Below, piece by piece: positions 32,720 through 41,885 of a stretch of 64,000 nt of DNA. The stretch's first letter is position 1. The number at the start of each line of letters is the position of its first letter. This stretch comes from Ardenticatenales bacterium (lineage in GTDB: Bacteria; Chloroflexota; Anaerolineae; Promineifilales; Promineifilaceae): the NCBI GenBank assembly GCA_020634515.1, contig JACKBL010000003.1, positions 558,001 to 622,000 on the forward strand, in the 5' to 3' direction. The translations under genes were made by a program, and so were the position numbers. The notes beneath the pieces are model-generated. The model saw nothing but the letters and a program-made list of their open reading frames with translations, had not been told where the DNA came from and ran no database searches.

Positions 32720-35700
32720 ATGCCATTTGACCTGTGGGGGGCAAACGCGACACCACAAATCGTCCTGCCACAACGTCCACTCATTGGTTATTTTCTCCTG
32801 GCGTTGTACCTTCTCGCGTTCGGCGCGTTGCTGGTAAACCATCGCGCCGACTGGCGGCAACTGCGCGGCGGCCGCCGTTGGCTTTGGACCTTGCTGCTGG
32901 CGCTGGCCTCCCTTCTCCTGAGCCAGACTTTCACCTTCAGCTTTGCCACCCGCGCCCCCTTTGCCCTCTCCGATACCCTGCAAAGCGCCACCGCCACCGG
33001 CACGCCGTTTGGCCTTATCCCCATTCTCCTGGCGGCCATCACGCTAAACCCGACCGCGGCACTGCTGGTCGGTTTTTTTAGCGGGCTGGGGCGGGCCTTG
33101 TGGCAAACGCATCAGGTCCTCACTCCCTTTCATTTTGCGTTTGCCGGCATTTTCCTCAGTTGGACATGCCGGCAACCCTACACCGGTCGATTCTACGCCT
33201 GGCTGCGCCGCCCCCTCGTCAGCGGACCGCTGACGCTCCTCTTGACGGCCCTGCTCATCGCCCCCGCCACCTTCGCCTACATTGCTCCCAACACCACCTC
33301 CCTCTCCGCCTTCGATCTCGCTCTCTCCACCGCCTGGACATACCTGCCCCCCCTGCTGCTGGAAGCCATCCTCAGCAGCCTCGCCGTCACGCTCCTCCTC
33401 GTCGGACTCCCACGGCTCCTGCCGCCGCCCGCACCCAGTCGCCCCTCTCCCCAAAGCCGCAGCCTGCGCTGGCGTCTGCTCGGCAACTTCTTCCTCTTCG
33501 CCCTCATCCTCATCTTTCTCCTCCTGATCGTCGTCTACAACGTGGCGGTGCTGGTTTCGCAACGGCTGGTTCTCAATCAAATGGCTTACAACGCGCAAAC
33601 CGTCTCCAGCACCATCCCCGACTTCCTCGCTCAGCGGCAAAATTTGCTCGTGCAATATAGCCAGGAACCGGATTGGCTCACTGCCGATGCCGCCACGCAG
33701 ACCCAAACGCTGCGTCAGCTCTTCCGCAGCGGCCCCTTATACCGCCGCGTGATACTGGCGGACAGCCAGGCCACGGTGCGCGCCGCCTACCCCAACGATG
33801 CGACCAATCCGTTGCTCACCAGCCTGGAACGGGCAGCCGTGGCCGAGGCCATCAGCACCCGTGCCTTCCTCACCAGCGCCGCCCAGGTGACGGCCGTAGA
33901 CGGCTATACGATCAGTTTCATCGTCCCCGTACCCGGCAGTGACGGCCAGCCACAGGCTGCCCTGATCGGGCGCGCGCCGGAAACATCCCTCATGACCCTC
34001 ATCGCAGGATTGCAAGGAACGCGGGGCGAAGGCATCGGATTCCTGGTGGACAGCGCCGGACAGATTATCGCCCATCCGCGGGCCGAAAACCTGCTGACGA
34101 TCTGGAAAGCGCCTATCAGCGGCCCGCGCCCGGTGAACGACACCGCCGCCGCCTTCACGTACGAAGGGCGGGCGGCGCAAACCAACGCCCGCGAACTCGT
34201 GGTCTACGTCACCGGTCAAGATCATCCGTGGACGGTGGTCACGGCCGTGCCCTACGAAGTCGTGTTAGGGCTGGCGCTGACCATCTCCGCGCCGATGGCC
34301 AGTGTCTTACTGCTGGCCGCCGCTTTGTTTGCCATCAACCTGATCTATTTATCGCGCAGCATCACGCAACCTTTGGGCAAACTGGGACAGGCCGCGGGCG
34401 ACATCGCCGCCGGCAATCTGGATACTTCCGTGACGGTGAAGGGGGAGGATGAGATTGGGCAGTTGGGTCGGGCGTTTGAACAAATGCAGCGTTCGCTGCA
34501 AAAACGGCTGGATGAGTTGTCGCTGCTGCTGGGCGTGAGCCAGGATGTGGCGGCACATATTGACATTCGGGCGGGAATGCCGGCACTTCTCCAGGGAGCC
34601 ATCCGCGGTACAGGGGCCGCCGGCGTGCGCATTGTCGTCCTCAACCCCAATCACCCCCACCCCCTCACCTTTGGCGAAGGCCCCGCCGCTGCCGACATGG
34701 CCGCCTACGACCGCCAACTCATGAGCCTGACACGGCAACACGGCGAACAACGCTTCTCCTCCGCGGCAGAGATCCAGGCGGCGCTCACCCTGCCCACTGA
34801 CCAGCCGCCCCCACCGGGCGGACCACTTCGCGGCCCGCTCGGCGGCCCGCTCGGCGGCCCGCTCGGCGGCCCGCTTGGCGGCCCGCTTGGCGGCCCGCTT
34901 GGCGGCCTTATCGCCATTCCCATCCGCGGCGGCAGCCGCTTCCAGGGCGTCCTCGTCCTCGGCTACCGGCAGCCGCGCCAATTTGCCGAAAGCGAATTGA
35001 ACTTGCTGCACACACTTGCCGGCCTGGCAGCCGTGCAAGTCATCAACGGCTTTCTCTTCGCCAGCGCCGAAGGCGGACGCCGCCGCCTGGCCGCCGTCCT
35101 CGCCAGCACCAGCGACGCCGTGATCGTCACCGACCAGACAGAACGGGTGCTGCTGGTCAATCCGGCCATGGAGCGCGCCTTTGCTTTGCCCGTGGCGAAC
35201 ACCATCAACCAGCCTGTCCGCCGCGTGATCCAACTGCCCCGCCTGCGCGAACTGCTGACGGAACCCATTGATCGGTCGCGCCAGATGGAAATTGAGACGG
35301 AGAGTGGCAACACGTGGTACGCCAACGCCGCCACCATCATCAGCAACAGCGGGCAGGTAATGGGGCGCGTGGTGGTGCTGCACGACATCACGACGTTGAA
35401 GGAAGTAGACCGGCTGAAATCGGAATTCGTGCAGACGGTGTCGCACGATTTGCGCAGCCCGCTGACGTTTATGCAGGGGTATGCGACCATGCTGCCCATG
35501 GTGGGGGATTTGAATGAGCAGCAACAGGTGTACGCAACCAAGATTAAGGCCGGCATTGAGCAGATGACCGTGCTCGTGAATAATCTGCTGGACCTGGGGC
35601 GCATTGAGGCGGGCGTGGACCTGGTGCTCTCGGATGTGGACGTGGAGCAACTTATTCAGGCCATCGTACGGGATTATGAAACGCCGGCGGCGGAGGCTGG

Positions 35701-36100
35701 GCTGAACTACGTGGTGGAGATTCCGGCCAAACTACCGCCGCTGCACGGAGATGCCGGCTTGATTCGCCAGGCGCTTTCCAACCTGGTGGGCAACACAATC
35801 AAATATGCGCCCCAGTCCGGTGCGGTGGTGATCCGGGCCGCACAAGTTGGGGAGGAAGTGATCGTGAGTGTGCGGGACCGGGGGCCGGGCATCAGCCGCC
35901 AGGATCAGGCGCACTTGTTTGAGAAGTTCTTCCGCATCAAGGAACGGCGCACGGAACGGGTGAAGGGGTCAGGATTGGGACTGGCGATTGTGCATTCAAT
36001 TGCCGAGCGGCATGGCGGGCGGGTGTGGTGCGAGAGTACGTTGGGCGAGGGGAGTACGTTTTTCCTGGCGCTGCCGGTGCGCCTTGCGTCCGTTGCCTGA
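32720..36100 (+). CDS. Multi-domain membrane sensor histidine kinase
   Basis: 1126 residues, preceded by GGAAGGAAGAAGG. About residues 1-275 are a multi-helix membrane domain; ~280-540 a dCACHE-like extracellular sensor between two helices; ~545-600 a HAMP linker (LGQAAGDIAAGNLDTSV); ~610-790 a GAF domain; ~795-895 a PAS domain (VFVTD-type, DAVIVTDQTERVLLVNPAMERAF). HisKA has His909 in FVQTVSHDLRSPLTFM. The HATPase has NLVGNTIKYAP, DRGPGIS and KGSGLGLAIVHSIAERHGG. The GAF domain is interrupted by a GGPL tandem array. No response regulator is next to it, so its partner is encoded elsewhere. It is an orphan kinase with its own promoter. Confidence 0.93.
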   Translation: MPFDLWGANATPQIVLPQRPLIGYFLLALYLLAFGALLVNHRADWRQLRGGRRWLWTLLLALASLLLSQTFTFSFATRAPFALSDTLQSATATGTPFGLIPILLAAITLNPTAALLVGFFSGLGRALWQTHQVLTPFHFAFAGIFLSWTCRQPYTGRFYAWLRRPLVSGPLTLLLTALLIAPATFAYIAPNTTSLSAFDLALSTAWTYLPPLLLEAILSSLAVTLLLVGLPRLLPPPAPSRPSPQSRSLRWRLLGNFFLFALILIFLLLIVVYNVAVLVSQRLVLNQMAYNAQTVSSTIPDFLAQRQNLLVQYSQEPDWLTADAATQTQTLRQLFRSGPLYRRVILADSQATVRAAYPNDATNPLLTSLERAAVAEAISTRAFLTSAAQVTAVDGYTISFIVPVPGSDGQPQAALIGRAPETSLMTLIAGLQGTRGEGIGFLVDSAGQIIAHPRAENLLTIWKAPISGPRPVNDTAAAFTYEGRAAQTNARELVVYVTGQDHPWTVVTAVPYEVVLGLALTISAPMASVLLLAAALFAINLIYLSRSITQPLGKLGQAAGDIAAGNLDTSVTVKGEDEIGQLGRAFEQMQRSLQKRLDELSLLLGVSQDVAAHIDIRAGMPALLQGAIRGTGAAGVRIVVLNPNHPHPLTFGEGPAAADMAAYDRQLMSLTRQHGEQRFSSAAEIQAALTLPTDQPPPPGGPLRGPLGGPLGGPLGGPLGGPLGGPLGGLIAIPIRGGSRFQGVLVLGYRQPRQFAESELNLLHTLAGLAAVQVINGFLFASAEGGRRRLAAVLASTSDAVIVTDQTERVLLVNPAMERAFALPVANTINQPVRRVIQLPRLRELLTEPIDRSRQMEIETESGNTWYANAATIISNSGQVMGRVVVLHDITTLKEVDRLKSEFVQTVSHDLRSPLTFMQGYATMLPMVGDLNEQQQVYATKIKAGIEQMTVLVNNLLDLGRIEAGVDLVLSDVDVEQLIQAIVRDYETPAAEAGLNYVVEIPAKLPPLHGDAGLIRQALSNLVGNTIKYAPQSGAVVIRAAQVGEEVIVSVRDRGPGISRQDQAHLFEKFFRIKERRTERVKGSGLGLAIVHSIAERHGGRVWCESTLGEGSTFFLALPVRLASVA
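34817..34906 (+). repeat. 12-bp tandem repeat encoding (GGPL)n in the GAF domain
   Basis: Seven 4-residue units from residue 700 (GGPL, RGPL, then five GGPL, ending GG). The unit GGCGGCCCGCTC is 12 bp, so changes in copy number keep the frame. Recent units are nearly identical, differing only by the last base (C or T), which suggests slippage growth. Confidence 0.93.
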
Positions 36101-36127
36101 GCCTGCCGCAGGCAAAAGGACAAGGGG

Positions 36128-37054
36128 TTATGGCGTGAGTTGATCGAGGATGGTTTGCAGTTCTGCCGGCATTTCCGCCTCCAACGACACCACATCCCGA
36201 TCCGATGGCCGCCGGAACACAATGCGATAGGCGTGCAAAAAGTGGCGTGACAGCAGTAGCCGCTGTTTGCGCCGACCATAGATACGGTCGCCAACGATAG
36301 GGAAGCCCATGTAAGCCAGATGCACGCGAATCTGGTGCGTGCGCCCCGTGATCGGCTTGCAGGCCACCAGCGTGTAATCCGCGTAGGCCGTCACCGTTTC
36401 CACCTGCGTGCGCGCATCCCGCTTCCGCCCCTGCTCCGTCTCAATCACCTTCATCCGCTTGCGCTCCGCCGGGTCGCGGCCAATAGGCGCGTCAATCAGC
36501 GCCCGCGGCGGCTGCAACCGCCCCTCCACCAGCGCCAGATACATCTTCTCCACGGTGCGCGCCTTGAATTGCCCCTGCACGTAACGCAGCGCCCGCTCGT
36601 TCTTGGCCATGATCACCAGGCCGGACGTGTCCTTGTCCAGCCGATGGATGACGCCGGGGCGAATTTCGCCGCCGATGCCGGGCAGGTCGGGGCAGTGGGC
36701 CAGCACGGCGTGGACGAGCGTGCCCGTTTCGTGTCCGCTGCCGGGGTGGACGACCATGCCGGCAGGTTTGTTCACCACGATCAGGTCGTCGTCTTCGTAG
36801 CGAATGTCCAGGGGGATGGGTTCGGGTTGGAGGAGGGTGGGCGTCGGATCAGGAATGGTGGCGGAGACGATGTCGCCGCTGCTGACGCGATAACTGGCTT
36901 TCACGGAAATGCCGGCAACGCGCACCAACCCCTCCCCAATCAACCGCTGCCACTGCGCCCGGGACAACTCCGGCCACGCCGCCGCCAGCGCCCGGTCAAT
37001 CCGGTCCCCTTCCGCCATCAACGCCAACGTCAATTCCCGCACAAGCAACCTCAA
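36128..37054 (-). CDS. rluD: RluA-family 23S rRNA pseudouridine synthase (RluD-like)
   Basis: 308 residues. An N-terminal S4 RNA-binding domain (RIDRALAAAWPELSRAQWQRLI) precedes the catalytic domain with GVIHRLDKDTSGLVIMAKN, which contains the catalytic Asp, and CKPITGRTHQIRVHLAYMGFPIVGD. S4 plus this catalytic core is the RluD layout, which modifies helix 69 of 23S rRNA; RluC is the alternative. The gene lies 21 bp after lspA on the same strand. An RluD-LspA pair is a common neighbour arrangement in bacteria. Confidence 0.93.
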   Translation of the reverse strand: MRLLVRELTLALMAEGDRIDRALAAAWPELSRAQWQRLIGEGLVRVAGISVKASYRVSSGDIVSATIPDPTPTLLQPEPIPLDIRYEDDDLIVVNKPAGMVVHPGSGHETGTLVHAVLAHCPDLPGIGGEIRPGVIHRLDKDTSGLVIMAKNERALRYVQGQFKARTVEKMYLALVEGRLQPPRALIDAPIGRDPAERKRMKVIETEQGRKRDARTQVETVTAYADYTLVACKPITGRTHQIRVHLAYMGFPIVGDRIYGRRKQRLLLSRHFLHAYRIVFRRPSDRDVVSLEAEMPAELQTILDQLTP

Positions 37055-37075
37055 TTCCGCCCTGGAGCAGTCGCG

Positions 37076-37702
37076 CTAACTCTCGCGCCCATTAACCTCT
37101 TCGTAGCCCGAGGAAGGCAACACCATCGCGCTCAAATCCCGCTCTCCCCCTTCCGGTGGTTCCCCCTGCGGTTCATCCTGGCGCGCGGCCGCGTTGGCCA
37201 CCGCCTCCCGCCGCTGTTCCAACAGCATCAGCACCGCCAGAATCGCCACCCCGGCCACGATAGACGTATCCGCCACGTTAAACACCGGCCAGGGACCAAA
37301 ATCAAGAAAATCCGTGACATGCCCCAGGCGGAAACGGTCAATGAGATTACCCAGCGCCCCCCCCATCTGCAAACCAAGCGCCAGACGTAATGGCAGGAGA
37401 CCCGGTGGCAGGCTAAAGCTGTAGAAAACGATCACCAACGAAACCACGATGGCCACGATGGTGAACACCATGCTGCCCTGCGCGAACAGGCCAAACGCTG
37501 CGCCTGTGTTGCTCACGTGCGTGATACGGAAGAACGCCTCCAGCGAGGGAATCGGCGCGTAGGTTGTATTCAGCGGCATCCGCGCCTCTACGATGGCTTT
37601 GCTAAACTGATCCAGAGCAATGACAACCGCCGCCACCAGGAAAACGAACAACTGCTGTACCAGGGGCACGGTTTGCTTGGCTGCATTTCGAGATTGTGTC
37701 AT
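37076..37702 (-). CDS. lspA: Lipoprotein signal peptidase (signal peptidase II)
   Basis: 208 residues from the ATG at 37702; the frame is open to 37786 but that part has no family sequence. Four hydrophobic helices are visible. Catalytic Asp motifs are GNLIDRFRLGHVTDFLDF and FNVADTSIVAGV. ALDQFSKAIVEARMPL and NTGAAFGLFA are further conserved parts. The C-terminus carries an extra ~45-residue hydrophilic tail (rich in Glu, Pro, Gly) that E. coli LspA lacks. It cleaves prolipoproteins in the inner membrane; this window alone encodes three clear lipoproteins (SBP, rhodanese, cytochrome). Confidence 0.95.
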   Translation of the reverse strand: MTQSRNAAKQTVPLVQQLFVFLVAAVVIALDQFSKAIVEARMPLNTTYAPIPSLEAFFRITHVSNTGAAFGLFAQGSMVFTIVAIVVSLVIVFYSFSLPPGLLPLRLALGLQMGGALGNLIDRFRLGHVTDFLDFGPWPVFNVADTSIVAGVAILAVLMLLEQRREAVANAAARQDEPQGEPPEGGERDLSAMVLPSSGYEEVNGRES

Positions 37703-37784
37703 GGAAGTCTCACAAAGCGAGTCAAGCACAAGCGGTAAGTGCTTGCTCGCGGTTGTTAGTTCAGATGGGTTCATTCTTGAGCTC

Positions 37785-37871
37785 ACTGAAAAAACCGGGT
37801 TTTTTGATTGTCCGGCAAAAATTACCAGAGTGGTTCATGTGCAAAAACCCGGTTTTTGGCCTTTTTTCAGT
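37785..37871. repeat. Repeat family D, copy 1
   Basis: CACTGAAAAAACCGGGTTTT... and, ~45 bp on, AAAAACCCGGTTTTTGGCC then CTTTTTTCAG. Each half contains an A-tract/T-tract palindrome (AAAAACC-GGTTTTT) and the outer ends CTGAAAAA/TTTTTTCAG also pair. It could work as a bidirectional terminator. It sits between lspA and the methyltransferase gene. Confidence 0.88.
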
Positions 37872-37895
37872 AGAGTCAATCTTACGGATGCACCC

Positions 37896-38567
37896 TTAAT
37901 TGTAAGGGAACTTCTCCGCCACGACCACCAGGACCACGCTGCGCGGCAGCGATACATGCTCCTCGCGCACGCGGAAGCCCGCCGCTTCCAGTGCCAGCCA
38001 CGGACTGACGGCGGCTGACGTCACCGCCAGCCGCTGCCCTGTGATCGCGTACAGGCAGGCCAGCAGCCGCACCAGGACGCCGCGCCCGCGAAACTGCGCC
38101 TGGGGCACAATCACCAGGCGCCCGCCGGGGCGCAGCAGCCGCCAAAGCTGCGTTGACGCCTCCCGCTGCGTGATGAAGTCGGTGGGGAAAGTCGCCAGGA
38201 TGTGGTCGAAGCTGTGGTCGGCGAAGGGCAGTGCCAGCGCCGACGCCCGGATCAGGGGTGAAGGGAGGCCGGCGCGCCGCAGGCGTTGCCGTGCCAATCG
38301 CCCCATGAAGGGGGAAAGGTCCACGCCCACGGGCGCAAATCCGACGCGGCGCAGGGCTACCAGCATATGTCCCGGACCGTGCGCCAGTTCGAGGATGCGG
38401 GGAGGGGTGGGGGAAGATGCCGGCAAAAACGCCAACCCCGCCGCCTGCCACGCCCGCCACTCTCCCAACGAAACAAGCCAACTGACCCCATCATACGTCC
38501 AGGCCAGTTCATTGTACAGCAGGCGAAAACCCGCCCGCACCCCCCGACGCCACCAACGAATAACCAT
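37896..38567 (-). CDS. Class I SAM-dependent methyltransferase
   Basis: 223 residues. The SAM-binding motif I reads ILELAHGPGHMLVAL and is followed by VGVDLSPFMGRLA (motif II) and the DHILATFPTDFI/LRPGGRLVIVPQ strands of motif III. The Ubi/Gly-rich loop has HGPGH in place of the usual GxGxG, a common variant. The substrate is unknown. It is transcribed toward lspA but separated from it by a family D element that may stop transcription. It is divergent from the GntR gene. Confidence 0.88.
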   Translation of the reverse strand: MVIRWWRRGVRAGFRLLYNELAWTYDGVSWLVSLGEWRAWQAAGLAFLPASSPTPPRILELAHGPGHMLVALRRVGFAPVGVDLSPFMGRLARQRLRRAGLPSPLIRASALALPFADHSFDHILATFPTDFITQREASTQLWRLLRPGGRLVIVPQAQFRGRGVLVRLLACLYAITGQRLAVTSAAVSPWLALEAAGFRVREEHVSLPRSVVLVVVAEKFPYN

Positions 38568-38701
38568 ACCCTGAATTGTACCGCAAAGCCGGGGCGCATA
38601 CAGGTGCGCCAGGCAAGCAGCGCCCTCGCGCGGGACAGCATTCGCCCCACAAAAACGACGGTGTCAACAAGAACGCCGCGCACTCTGGGGCGCCACATAG
38701 C

Positions 38702-38730
38702 TTGACAGCCTTCGTCGCGTGTGCTACCCT
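38702..38730 (+). promoter_or_regulatory. Promoter of the GntR-S51 operon
   Basis: TTGACA (38702-38707), 17-bp spacer, TACCCT (38725-38730). The -35 is perfect and the -10 weaker, as expected for a regulated promoter. Confidence 0.75.
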
Positions 38731-38748
38731 GTAACCAGTGCCAAAATT

Positions 38749-38771
38749 ATATCAAATATCAAATATCAGAT
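38749..38771 (+). promoter_or_regulatory. Candidate operator: ATATCAA direct repeats
   Basis: Three 7-bp direct repeats, ATATCAA, ATATCAA and ATATCAG, start about 12 bp after the likely transcription start and 20 bp before the GntR ATG. In this GC-rich genome such an AT-rich repeated site next to a GntR gene is a candidate autoregulatory operator. Most GntR sites are palindromic, so this is uncertain. Confidence 0.45.
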
Positions 38772-38792
38772 GCTCTTTGGAGTCAGTCGTTC

Positions 38793-39491
38793 ATGACAGA
38801 TGTCCCCGCCGCGATTGTTTCGCACCAGCAACTACAGCAGAAAGTCTCCGCACGGTTGCGCGCCGACATCCTCAATGGCGTGTATCGACCGGGTGAATGG
38901 CTGCGGCAGAAGAAGCTGGCGCAACAGTTAGGGGTAAGCCAGATGCCCGTACGCGAGGCGCTGAAGGAACTGGCCGCCGAAGGGCTGGTGGAGCATCTTC
39001 CCTACCGTGGCGTGCGCGTCATCGCCTACGCCCCAGATGAAATCGCGGACATCTATCTGCACCGTGCCTTTTTGGAAGGACTGGCCGCGCGCACCGCTGC
39101 CGGCATCATCACGCCGGAGGAATTGAGGCAACTGGCACAACTGCTGGCGGAAATGCGGCAAAACCGTGCCCCCGAACAGCTCGCGGTCTATCGCCAGCTC
39201 AATCGCCGTTTTCACGAAAGCGTGTTTACGGCCAGCCGCCGCGGCTATCTGATCCGGGTGCTGAAGCAAATGTGGGATACGCTGCCCACGATGTTGTGGA
39301 GCAATTTCGCCCAGACTGCCTCCCAATCCCTCCCGGAACGCGACCTGCGCGACGAGCGAGAACATGCGGCCATTCTGGATGCCTTGACCGCGGGCGACGG
39401 AGCGGCGGCAGAAGAGGCCATGCGGCGGCATATTGAAAATGCCGGCATTCAACTCATCACCGCCCTGCAGAACACCCCCACACAACCCTGA
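38793..39491 (+). CDS. GntR-family regulator with FCD domain
   Basis: 232 residues from the ATG at 38793. The winged helix (VSARLRADILNGVYRPGEWLRQKKLAQQLGVSQMPVREALKELAAEGLVEHLPYRGVRV) is classical GntR. The C-terminal helical FCD domain shows the metal/ligand-binding residues in the form Ala-x-x-Tyr-Arg...NRRFHESVF and RREHAAILDAL-type helix (DEREHAAILDAL). FCD ligands are usually carboxylic acids or amino acid derivatives. Its TGA overlaps the ATG of the S51 gene (TGATG), so the two are translationally coupled and the regulator probably senses a product or substrate of that protein. Confidence 0.93.
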   Translation: MTDVPAAIVSHQQLQQKVSARLRADILNGVYRPGEWLRQKKLAQQLGVSQMPVREALKELAAEGLVEHLPYRGVRVIAYAPDEIADIYLHRAFLEGLAARTAAGIITPEELRQLAQLLAEMRQNRAPEQLAVYRQLNRRFHESVFTASRRGYLIRVLKQMWDTLPTMLWSNFAQTASQSLPERDLRDEREHAAILDALTAGDGAAAEEAMRRHIENAGIQLITALQNTPTQP

Positions 39492-41704
39492 TGCGAGGTT
39501 CCATGCGTCTCTTCATTTCCCATCCCCACCGGAAAGCCCTTCATCTTTGTGTCGTACTCAGCATCGTACTCATGCTGAGCATCCTCCTACCTCACGCCGT
39601 CGCCCGCGCCATCACCCCCACCACCCTCATCCCCATCGGCGCGGGCTACGAAACCGCTACGCTGGAACTGTTCGCCGCCCGGGCCGCTGCCGGCAACAGC
39701 GACAGCGTCGTCCAACTTCGCCTCCTCCCCACCCCCTACGCCTCCGATCCCTTCTGGATTTCTCCCGCCGAACGCCAGGATAACTACAACACCGCCCTCA
39801 CCCGCGCCGACCAGGTACTGGCCGCCTGCCAGGCGCAAGTGACGCCCCCGACCACGTGCGCCATCCTCGTCCCCGACATCCAGGTACGCAGCGACGCCTT
39901 CGATCAGGCCAAAGTCGCCCTGCTAGACGCCACCGTGGATGGCGTCTACATCGTCGGCGGCGACCAGACCGTCACCATGCAGGTGCTGGCAAACACCCCC
40001 GCCGAAGATGCGCTCGAACTCCTGTACATGGTCGGCGCGCCCATTGGCGGCAACAGCGCCGGCGCAGGCATACAATCCCGCTACATGATCGCCGGCTACA
40101 CGGGGAACAACAACGCCTGGAACGGTCTGGAATATGGTTCGGTGGAACTGTGGTACGACCCCATTGGCAGCAGCTTTCGCGGGCTGCGCTTCGGCCTGCA
40201 AGAAAGCGTGATTGAGCAGCATGTGCTGGAACGCGGACGGCTGCCGCGGCTGCTGCAAGCGGCGCAGCGGCTACCCACAAACAGCCGTATCGGGATGGGC
40301 GTCGATTGGGGTACAGGCGCCGTTATCGACGACGGCCAGATCATCAGCAACATCGCCGGCGCATATGTGGCGCTGGTGGCGGACCTGGAAAGCTATGGCG
40401 CGGCGGATGCCGCCAGTTATGTTGGTCCTCACCACACGCTTGCTATGCGCAACACGGCGCTGCACGTGCTGCCCCCCGGCGGTTACGGTTATGATTTCGG
40501 TCAGCGCCGCCCCATCGTCAACGGCCAGATAGACCCGATGCTGCCGGACATCCAGGCGCGCAACCTGGCCCTGGTTTGCGCGCCCACGGCCACGGCGGCC
40601 CCTCTGCTAATAACGGGCGACCTGGGAACCGATCCCGTGGGCGTCGTCACACAGCGTTTCGCCGCGCAAGCGCAAGCCACCGGCGGTCCGACGCTGATAT
40701 TAGCGGCCGGTTTTGCCCATGCCGGGGACGCGCTGGCGGAAGCCCTGCTATGGAAATCAGATTTGATGAGTCTGGGCGTGGACAATGTACAAACGGCAAT
40801 TTTAGTGCATAATACGGATTTAGAGACGCTGGCCGCGCAGTTGGCAGCGGCCACGGCCCTCTTCATCACCGGGGACGATCAGGTCATCATGGCCGACCAG
40901 GTGGCAGCCTTGACCAGCTTTGGTATTGACGATCTGCTGGCGCAGCGATGGCAAGCAGGCGTTCCCATGCTGTTTGATAATGCCGCGGCGGCTGCCGTGG
41001 GGGGCTGGATGAGCGCGGAGCCAACACCCCTGACTCAGGAAGAAGTGGAAATCCAGGCCAGTGAGAGTTTCCTGGCCGACCATATCGCCATTACGCCCGG
41101 TTTGGCCCTGTTGCCAGATGCGGTCTTCGAGCCGCGCGTGTCCTACGACTACCTCTATGGTCGCCTGGTGAGCCATGCCGTTACGCACCCCACGGCGGTC
41201 GCTTTTGGCATCCAGCGGGGATCGGCCATAGAGGTGACACCGCAAGCGGCCCGTTTCCTGGGGGATGGAGCCGTCCTTGCCGTTGATGGGCGTTTCGCGC
41301 ATGTGCTGGGCAGCGGCAGCAATAATGCGTGGGCGGCGACATGGTTGTTTGTGGACACATATGCCGGCAACGACGTCCTCGCCGACACCGCCTGCCCCCA
41401 CAACCACGCCACCCTCTCCATCAATTTCCACTACCTTTGGAACAACGGCGAAACAGGCGACGGCATCTTCTACCTGGCTCCAGACGGCACGTTTGTTGAC
41501 CAGGATGGGCATGATGGCAACTGGGGCTACAGTCAGCCGAACGCCCTTCTCTGGCTGCGACACGGCCTTAACCAGGACTGTGAGGCCCTGCGCCTGGCCC
41601 GGCTCGACGTGGGCGGCAGCATATCCGGCCTTCAAATCTGCACCGACGGGTCAGGCGGGCGCGGCGTCTGGTCTGGCGTCCTCCAACCAATAACCAACAA
41701 CTGA
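39491..41704 (+). CDS. Secreted tandem S51 (cyanophycinase-like) peptidase with degenerate second domain
   Basis: 737 residues. Signal peptide: LHLCVVLSIVLMLSILLPHAVARA. The first domain (~45-370) has VYIVGGDQTVTMQVL and the nucleophile motif GAPIGGNSAGAG with Ser189, as in the GxSAGA of S51 serine peptidases. A second related domain (~370-600) repeats the plan (TALFITGDDQVIMADQV) but its nucleophile position reads MLFDNAAAAAVGG, with no Ser, so it is probably inactive. Cyanophycinases cleave beta-Asp-Arg dipeptides from cyanophycin; secreted forms would feed on foreign polymer. Starts at 39491 or 39503 are both possible; the first is coupled to GntR. Confidence 0.82.
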   Translation: MRGSMRLFISHPHRKALHLCVVLSIVLMLSILLPHAVARAITPTTLIPIGAGYETATLELFAARAAAGNSDSVVQLRLLPTPYASDPFWISPAERQDNYNTALTRADQVLAACQAQVTPPTTCAILVPDIQVRSDAFDQAKVALLDATVDGVYIVGGDQTVTMQVLANTPAEDALELLYMVGAPIGGNSAGAGIQSRYMIAGYTGNNNAWNGLEYGSVELWYDPIGSSFRGLRFGLQESVIEQHVLERGRLPRLLQAAQRLPTNSRIGMGVDWGTGAVIDDGQIISNIAGAYVALVADLESYGAADAASYVGPHHTLAMRNTALHVLPPGGYGYDFGQRRPIVNGQIDPMLPDIQARNLALVCAPTATAAPLLITGDLGTDPVGVVTQRFAAQAQATGGPTLILAAGFAHAGDALAEALLWKSDLMSLGVDNVQTAILVHNTDLETLAAQLAAATALFITGDDQVIMADQVAALTSFGIDDLLAQRWQAGVPMLFDNAAAAAVGGWMSAEPTPLTQEEVEIQASESFLADHIAITPGLALLPDAVFEPRVSYDYLYGRLVSHAVTHPTAVAFGIQRGSAIEVTPQAARFLGDGAVLAVDGRFAHVLGSGSNNAWAATWLFVDTYAGNDVLADTACPHNHATLSINFHYLWNNGETGDGIFYLAPDGTFVDQDGHDGNWGYSQPNALLWLRHGLNQDCEALRLARLDVGGSISGLQICTDGSGGRGVWSGVLQPITNN

Positions 41705-41719
41705 CATAACTGCCAGGCT

Positions 41720-41759
41720 AGATTGGACCAATTTTCACCGGAGAAAATTGGTCCAATCT
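41720..41759. repeat. Repeat family A, copy 5 (perfect 17-bp stem)
   Basis: AGATTGGACCAATTTTC (41720-41736), loop ACCGGA, then GAAAATTGGTCCAATCT (41743-41759). The best preserved copy. It lies 15 bp after the S51 stop codon and may serve as its terminator. Confidence 0.92.
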
Positions 41760-41807
41760 CCAGAGAGCGTTAGCAGTTACCAACTGACAACGCCACTATT
41801 CACGACC

Positions 41808-41885
41808 ACCTTCCCGGAAGTTGGTTTGATGCTAGATGACTTGAATGATGAGACGCTTGGGGCCGGAAATCAAGCTTCCGGGAAT
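41808..41885. repeat. Repeat family B, copy 5 (long form)
   Basis: ACCTTCCCGGAAG (41808-41820) and AGCTTCCGGGAAT (41873-41885) with a 52-nt spacer related to copies 4 and 7. Confidence 0.85.
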
